Origin: PALSA-911 sp963743035
GTDB taxonomy: Bacteria > Pseudomonadota > Alphaproteobacteria > Acetobacterales > Acetobacteraceae
Length of the DNA: 64,000 nucleotides
Reading direction: 5' to 3'
Assembly (NCBI GenBank): GCA_963743035.1
Contig: CAVUOB010000018.1
Span: forward strand, 868,001 to 932,000
Under the pieces are notes generated by a model. That model was not told the origin of the DNA. It searched no databases and saw only the letters and a program-made list of their open reading frames with translations. Positions 60,826 to 64,000 of this stretch are shown here, piece by piece (within the stretch, counting starts at the first letter, position 1; each line of letters opens with the position of its first letter). Both the position numbers and the translations under genes were made by a program.

Positions 60826-61323
60826 ATGCTGCCGGTGATGCTGGCGGGCCTGCTGATCTGCACGCCGCGTCACGCAAGCGCCCACAAGGCCGATGACGCA
60901 GCCGTGCCCTCCGGCACCACCGCCGATGCGGCCGCAGGCGCCACGGACGGCATTGTCGCGGATTTCCCTGCCGAAACCGTCGCCGAGGAGCAGTTCGACG
61001 CGTCCGGCGACTGGAAGGGAGAGACCGGCGTCGCGTCCTTCTATGGCCGCGCCCACCAGGGCAGGCGCACCGCCGGCGGCTCGCGTTTCAATGAGATGGC
61101 GCTGACCGCGGCGCATCCCTGGCTGCCCTTCGGCACCAAGGTGCTGGTGACGGCGGAGCGGACCGGCCGCGCCGTGGTGGTCACCATCACCGACCGGCTG
61201 CCCAACGGCCGACGGGTGATCGACGTCTCCCTGGCCGCGGCGCGCGCCCTCGGCTTCGTCGGCCAGGGCCTCGCCGAGGTCTCGCTGGTCTCGTTCTCGC
61301 CGGTGTCGCTGTCGGTCCACTGA
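60826..61323 (+). CDS. RlpA-like double-psi beta-barrel protein
   Basis: The C-terminal double-psi barrel is clear: ETGVASFYGRAHQGRRTAGGSRFNEMALTAAHPWLPFGTKVLVTAERTGRAVVVTITDRLPNGRRVIDVSLAAARALGF, with the conserved His in TAAH and Asp in TDR. RlpA proteins are septal lytic transglycosylases or barrel-domain relatives. A signal peptide (LPVMLAGLLICTPRHASA) implies export; I see no SPOR domain. The start is uncertain: ATG 60826, TTG 60805 (which would add a lysine-bearing n-region) or ATG 60661. A periplasmic cell-wall role is likely. Confidence 0.78.
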   Translation: MLPVMLAGLLICTPRHASAHKADDAAVPSGTTADAAAGATDGIVADFPAETVAEEQFDASGDWKGETGVASFYGRAHQGRRTAGGSRFNEMALTAAHPWLPFGTKVLVTAERTGRAVVVTITDRLPNGRRVIDVSLAAARALGFVGQGLAEVSLVSFSPVSLSVH

Positions 61324-61430
61324 CCGGCTTATTTTCCTCCGCGCTGATTTCCCCTCTGGCTTGATGCCATGCCATGCTGCGCCGGCAAAACGGGGCCGGG
61401 ATCATGGCTCCTCGGGGGAGGGCGCCAGGA

Positions 61431-62819
61431 ATGCACCCAGGACTGCACCCAGGACTGCACCCAGGACTGCACAGGGACGCGCAGGGCAATGCCCTTACCG
61501 CCGCGTCCGCCGAGGCGGCGGCGGCGTTCGATGCGGTGATCGCCGGCTATCTCGGCTATCGCGCCGACATGCCGCGGCGGCTGCAGGCGCTGTTCGCCGC
61601 CGATCCGGAGATGCCGTTTGCGCCGCTGTTGCAGGGCATCCTGGCGATGCTGTCCTACAAGCAGGCGGCGGTGCCGCTGGCGCAGCAGGCGGCCGATACC
61701 GCCCGTGCGCTGAGCGCGCGCGCCACCCCCCGCGAGCAGGCGCATCTGGCCGCGCTGGATGCCTGGATCGGCGGTGCGCCGGATCGGGCGGCGGCGATGT
61801 GGGAGCAGATCCTGCTGGACCATCCGCGCGACATCCTGGCCTTCCGCCTGGCGCATTTCGTCCATTTCTGGCTCGGCCGGCCGGACCGGATGCTGGCTTC
61901 CGTGCTGTCGACCGAGAGACATTGGAGCGAGGATCTGCCGGGCTATGGCTCGCTGCTGGGCTGCCGCTGCTTCGCGCTGGAGGAATGCGGCGCCTACACC
62001 GAGGCCGAGGCGGCCGGGCGCGAGGCGATCGCGCGCGATCCCGGCGATCTCTGGGCCGCGCATGGCGTGGCGCATGTGCTGGAGATGCAGGGCAGGCGCG
62101 GGGAGGGGATCGCCTGGATCGAGGGGCTGTCGGGCCAGTGGGAAGGGGCGAACAACCTGCAGCACCATCTCCATTGGCACGCGGCGATGTATCATCTGGA
62201 GCGCGGCGATACCGCACGGGTGCTGACGCTGTACGACGAGCGGTTCCGCAACCTGGCCTCGCCGTTGGTGCAGGCATTGCCCGATTTGTACATCGACCTG
62301 CAGAACGCGGCATCGATGCTGTTCCGGCTGGAGCGGCAGGGCGTGGATGTCGGCGTGCGCTGGGTAGAGCTTGCCGACCATGCCGAGGCGCGGATCGGCG
62401 ATTGCCTATCCGGCTTCACCTTGCCGCATCTGATGATGGCGCTGGCGGCCACCGGGCGGCACGAGGCGGCAGAGCGGATGCTGGCGGCGATGCGCCGGTT
62501 TGCCGTAGCCAACACCACCAATGCCGCCCTGGTGCGCGACTATGCGCTGCCGGTCAGCGCGGCGGTGGCGGCGCACGGGCGCGGCGAGCACGCGCAGGCG
62601 GTGGGGCTGATGCGCCCGGCGCTGGGCGGCATGTACCGCCTTGGCGGCAGCCACGCGCAACAGGACGTGCTGGAACAGTTTTTTCTGGATGCCGCGCTCA
62701 AGGCCGGGCTGTCCGGCGATGCGCGCATGCTGCTGGAACGCGTGGCCGGCCGCCACACTCTGCCGCCTTCCCGGCGGATCGGCTATGCCGCGGCGGCGCG
62801 GGAGCTCGGCTTTAGCTAG
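61431..62819 (+). CDS. TPR protein resembling TTC38
   Basis: A helical-repeat protein of 462 residues resembling tetratricopeptide repeat protein 38. Segments such as AHGVAHVLEMQGRRGEGIAWIEGL, NNLQHHLHWHAAMYHLERGDTARVLTLYDERF and FTLPHLMMALAATGRHEAAERML fit that family; its biochemical role is unknown. I start at the ATG with GGAGG eight bases upstream; in-frame ATGs at 61374 and 61404 are alternatives. With this start the protein opens with three exact HPGL repeats encoded by a 12-base tandem repeat. It is convergent with the RNase E gene. Confidence 0.78.
   Translation: MHPGLHPGLHPGLHRDAQGNALTAASAEAAAAFDAVIAGYLGYRADMPRRLQALFAADPEMPFAPLLQGILAMLSYKQAAVPLAQQAADTARALSARATPREQAHLAALDAWIGGAPDRAAAMWEQILLDHPRDILAFRLAHFVHFWLGRPDRMLASVLSTERHWSEDLPGYGSLLGCRCFALEECGAYTEAEAAGREAIARDPGDLWAAHGVAHVLEMQGRRGEGIAWIEGLSGQWEGANNLQHHLHWHAAMYHLERGDTARVLTLYDERFRNLASPLVQALPDLYIDLQNAASMLFRLERQGVDVGVRWVELADHAEARIGDCLSGFTLPHLMMALAATGRHEAAERMLAAMRRFAVANTTNAALVRDYALPVSAAVAAHGRGEHAQAVGLMRPALGGMYRLGGSHAQQDVLEQFFLDAALKAGLSGDARMLLERVAGRHTLPPSRRIGYAAAARELGFS
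61434..61469 (+). repeat. Three 12-base tandem units at the TPR gene start
   Basis: CACCCAGGACTG is repeated three times without change from 61434 to 61469, directly after the chosen ATG, encoding His-Pro-Gly-Leu units. Exact copies suggest recent slippage. Confidence 0.85.
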
Positions 62820-62824
62820 GTTTT

Positions 62825-62868
62825 GCCGCCCGCATGCCGCGCGTCAGGTCGCGCTGCATGCGGGCGGC
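62825..62868. terminator. Convergent-gene hairpin (TPR protein / RNase E)
   Basis: Perfect 13-base arms at 62825-62837 and 62856-62868 enclose an 18-base partly paired loop. The hairpin lies between the convergent stops and is followed on the plus strand by AGTTTGC. It could limit read-through in both directions. Confidence 0.6.
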
Positions 62869-62876
62869 AGTTTGCT

Positions 62877-64000
62877 CTATCGGCGCCACCAGCCCCGTTT
62901 CTTTTCCACGGGCGGTGCCTCGGCGGTGCCGATGACGATCGGCTGGATGATCGGACCGGTGACCGGCTCGTGTGCCGGCTCTGGCGCCGGCTCCAGGACG
63001 GCCTCGGGGGCCGGTTCCGGGGCGAGCGTCGGCGGTTCTTCTGCAAGTGCCGCCGGTGCGGCGTGCTCCACGACCGGCTCCGGTTCCGCTGGCGGGGTCG
63101 AGGAGATCGGCACGATCATCACCCCCGACGCGGCCGGTTCCTCGCTCGCGGCTTCGGCGACCGGCGCCGCGGGCTCGATTTCCACGGCATGCTTGGCCGG
63201 TGCGGTTTCTCCCGCCTCGGCTGGGCTTGCCTCCGGAGTTTCGGCGATTGGCGTCGCGATGATTGGCGTTTCGACGATTGGCGCTTGCACGGTCCGCGCG
63301 GCCTGTTCCTCGGCGCGTTCCAGCACGTCGAAGATGTCGTAGCCCTGGCCGCCGAACGGGTTGGCGGGGGTGGGGCCGGTATAGACCGGCGGCAGGTCGG
63401 GCTGTTCGGCGCCGAGCTCCGCCACCGCGGTCAGCGTGTCTTCGTCACGCCGCCGGCGCCGGCCGCCGCGCCGGCCACGGCGGCGGCGCTGGGCTTCCTC
63501 GTCCTCGGTGCCGGGAGCGGCTTCGGTTTCGGCGGCCGCCTCGGCCGTTGCCGGCTCGGCGGCGACGGCTTCCTCGGCTTCGCCATGGACTGCGGCCACG
63601 GCCTCCTCGGCGCCCTCGGATTCGGCCGCCTGCGGCGCCGTATCCGGCGTGCCGTCCTCGCGCCGGCCGCCCCGGCGCCGCCGGCGCCGCTTGCGGCGGC
63701 TGCGTTCGGCCGCTTCCTCCGCCGTCTCGGTACCGCTGGCACGCGCCTCCGTGGCCTCCTCGGCGTCTTCGACCGCCTCCTCGGCCACGTCCGGCGCCTC
63801 CTCCTCCTCGATCGCGGCTTCCGCCTCGGCCGGCGCCGGAAGGGTCGGCCAGGCATCCGGCGTGATCGTCGCGGGGCCTTCGCCGGGCAGCAGCGCGCGC
63901 ATCCGCTCGATGCGGATATTCGGCGGCTGCAGGGTCTCGTCGCTGGCGAACACCACGTGCATGCCGTAGCGCGTCTCGATCCCCATCAGCCGGTCGCGCT
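62877..64000 (-). CDS. rne: Ribonuclease E, C-terminal part (5' end beyond window)
   Basis: Only the last 374 codons are inside the window; the gene runs off the right edge. The visible start SRDRLMGIETRYGMHVVFASDETLQPPNIRIERM is the end of the conserved RNase E/G catalytic region. After it comes an Ala/Glu-rich acidic stretch broken by two Arg clusters (RRKRRRRRRGGRR and RRRRGRRGGRRRRR), a Pro/Glu tail, and the end KKRGWWRR. Arg-rich RNA-binding segments in a disordered tail are typical of RNase E, which scaffolds the degradosome, rather than RNase G. The coding sequence is intact as far as visible. Confidence 0.9.
   Translation of the reverse strand, partial: RDRLMGIETRYGMHVVFASDETLQPPNIRIERMRALLPGEGPATITPDAWPTLPAPAEAEAAIEEEEAPDVAEEAVEDAEEATEARASGTETAEEAAERSRRKRRRRRRGGRREDGTPDTAPQAAESEGAEEAVAAVHGEAEEAVAAEPATAEAAAETEAAPGTEDEEAQRRRRGRRGGRRRRRDEDTLTAVAELGAEQPDLPPVYTGPTPANPFGGQGYDIFDVLERAEEQAARTVQAPIVETPIIATPIAETPEASPAEAGETAPAKHAVEIEPAAPVAEAASEEPAASGVMIVPISSTPPAEPEPVVEHAAPAALAEEPPTLAPEPAPEAVLEPAPEPAHEPVTGPIIQPIVIGTAEAPPVEKKRGWWRR

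Overview
The window is GC-rich, densely coded DNA with no tRNA, rRNA, insertion sequence, prophage or CRISPR array that I can see. Gene content and order point to an alphaproteobacterium, most likely in or near the Acetobacteraceae. The signs are the runs sucA-odhB-lpd, xerC-DUF484-fsa-priA-atpHAGDC and scpA-scpB-tatB-tatC-serS, a CIRCE-controlled groESL operon, an Arg-rich RNase E tail, and a GAGCATGATC-type mosaic intergenic repeat. The family-level placement is inference; no marker was compared computationally.

Layout. 0-2 kb: an exported carbonic anhydrase-like protein and an EamA permease. 2-12 kb: a catabolic region. It starts with an aspartase-superfamily lyase, a DsbA-like isomerase, a CoA ligase and an AroE-like dehydrogenase. 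It continues with a cyclohexanecarboxylate module in which a MarR regulator diverges from badH-badI-aliB-aliA homologues. 12-14.4 kb: groES-groEL with CIRCE. 14.4-27.2 kb: SET protein, GntR and TetR regulators, dGTPase, argS, SPOR protein, nagZ, an M50 protease, scpAB, tatBC, serS and a DUF2852 protein. 27.4-35 kb: the 2-oxoglutarate dehydrogenase operon followed by pdxA-pdxJ. 35-45 kb: xerC, DUF484, fsa, priA and the F1 part of ATP synthase. 45-48 kb: PEP-CTERM protein, lipoprotein, MFS permease and acetyltransferase. 48-53.5 kb: a minus-strand set of SDR, amidase, substrate-binding protein and two-subunit Rieske oxygenase. 53.5-59 kb: glycerol kinase and a translationally coupled kinase / enolase-like / 2-hydroxyacid dehydrogenase cassette. 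59-64 kb: ArfB, TauE/SafE permease, RlpA-like protein, TPR protein and the 3' part of RNase E.

The two most interesting leads are the enolase-like cassette at 55.5-58.8 kb and the amidase/Rieske cluster at 48.2-53.5 kb. In the cassette, two conserved enolase active-site positions are changed (Glu to Asp, His to Ala), and the gene overlaps a small-molecule kinase and a hydroxyacid dehydrogenase by ATGA. The bad/ali module is recognisable, but I see no badK hydratase in the window.

Caution: at least fifteen single-base frame breaks, almost all equivalent to +1 insertions, interrupt ten otherwise well conserved genes: the isomerase, nagZ, sucA, odhB, lpd, pdxA, atpC, the Rieske alpha subunit, the binding protein and the amidase. 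Nine of them fall between 27.7 and 33.8 kb. Because several of these genes are normally essential, I read the breaks as assembly errors and annotate the genes as single loci.
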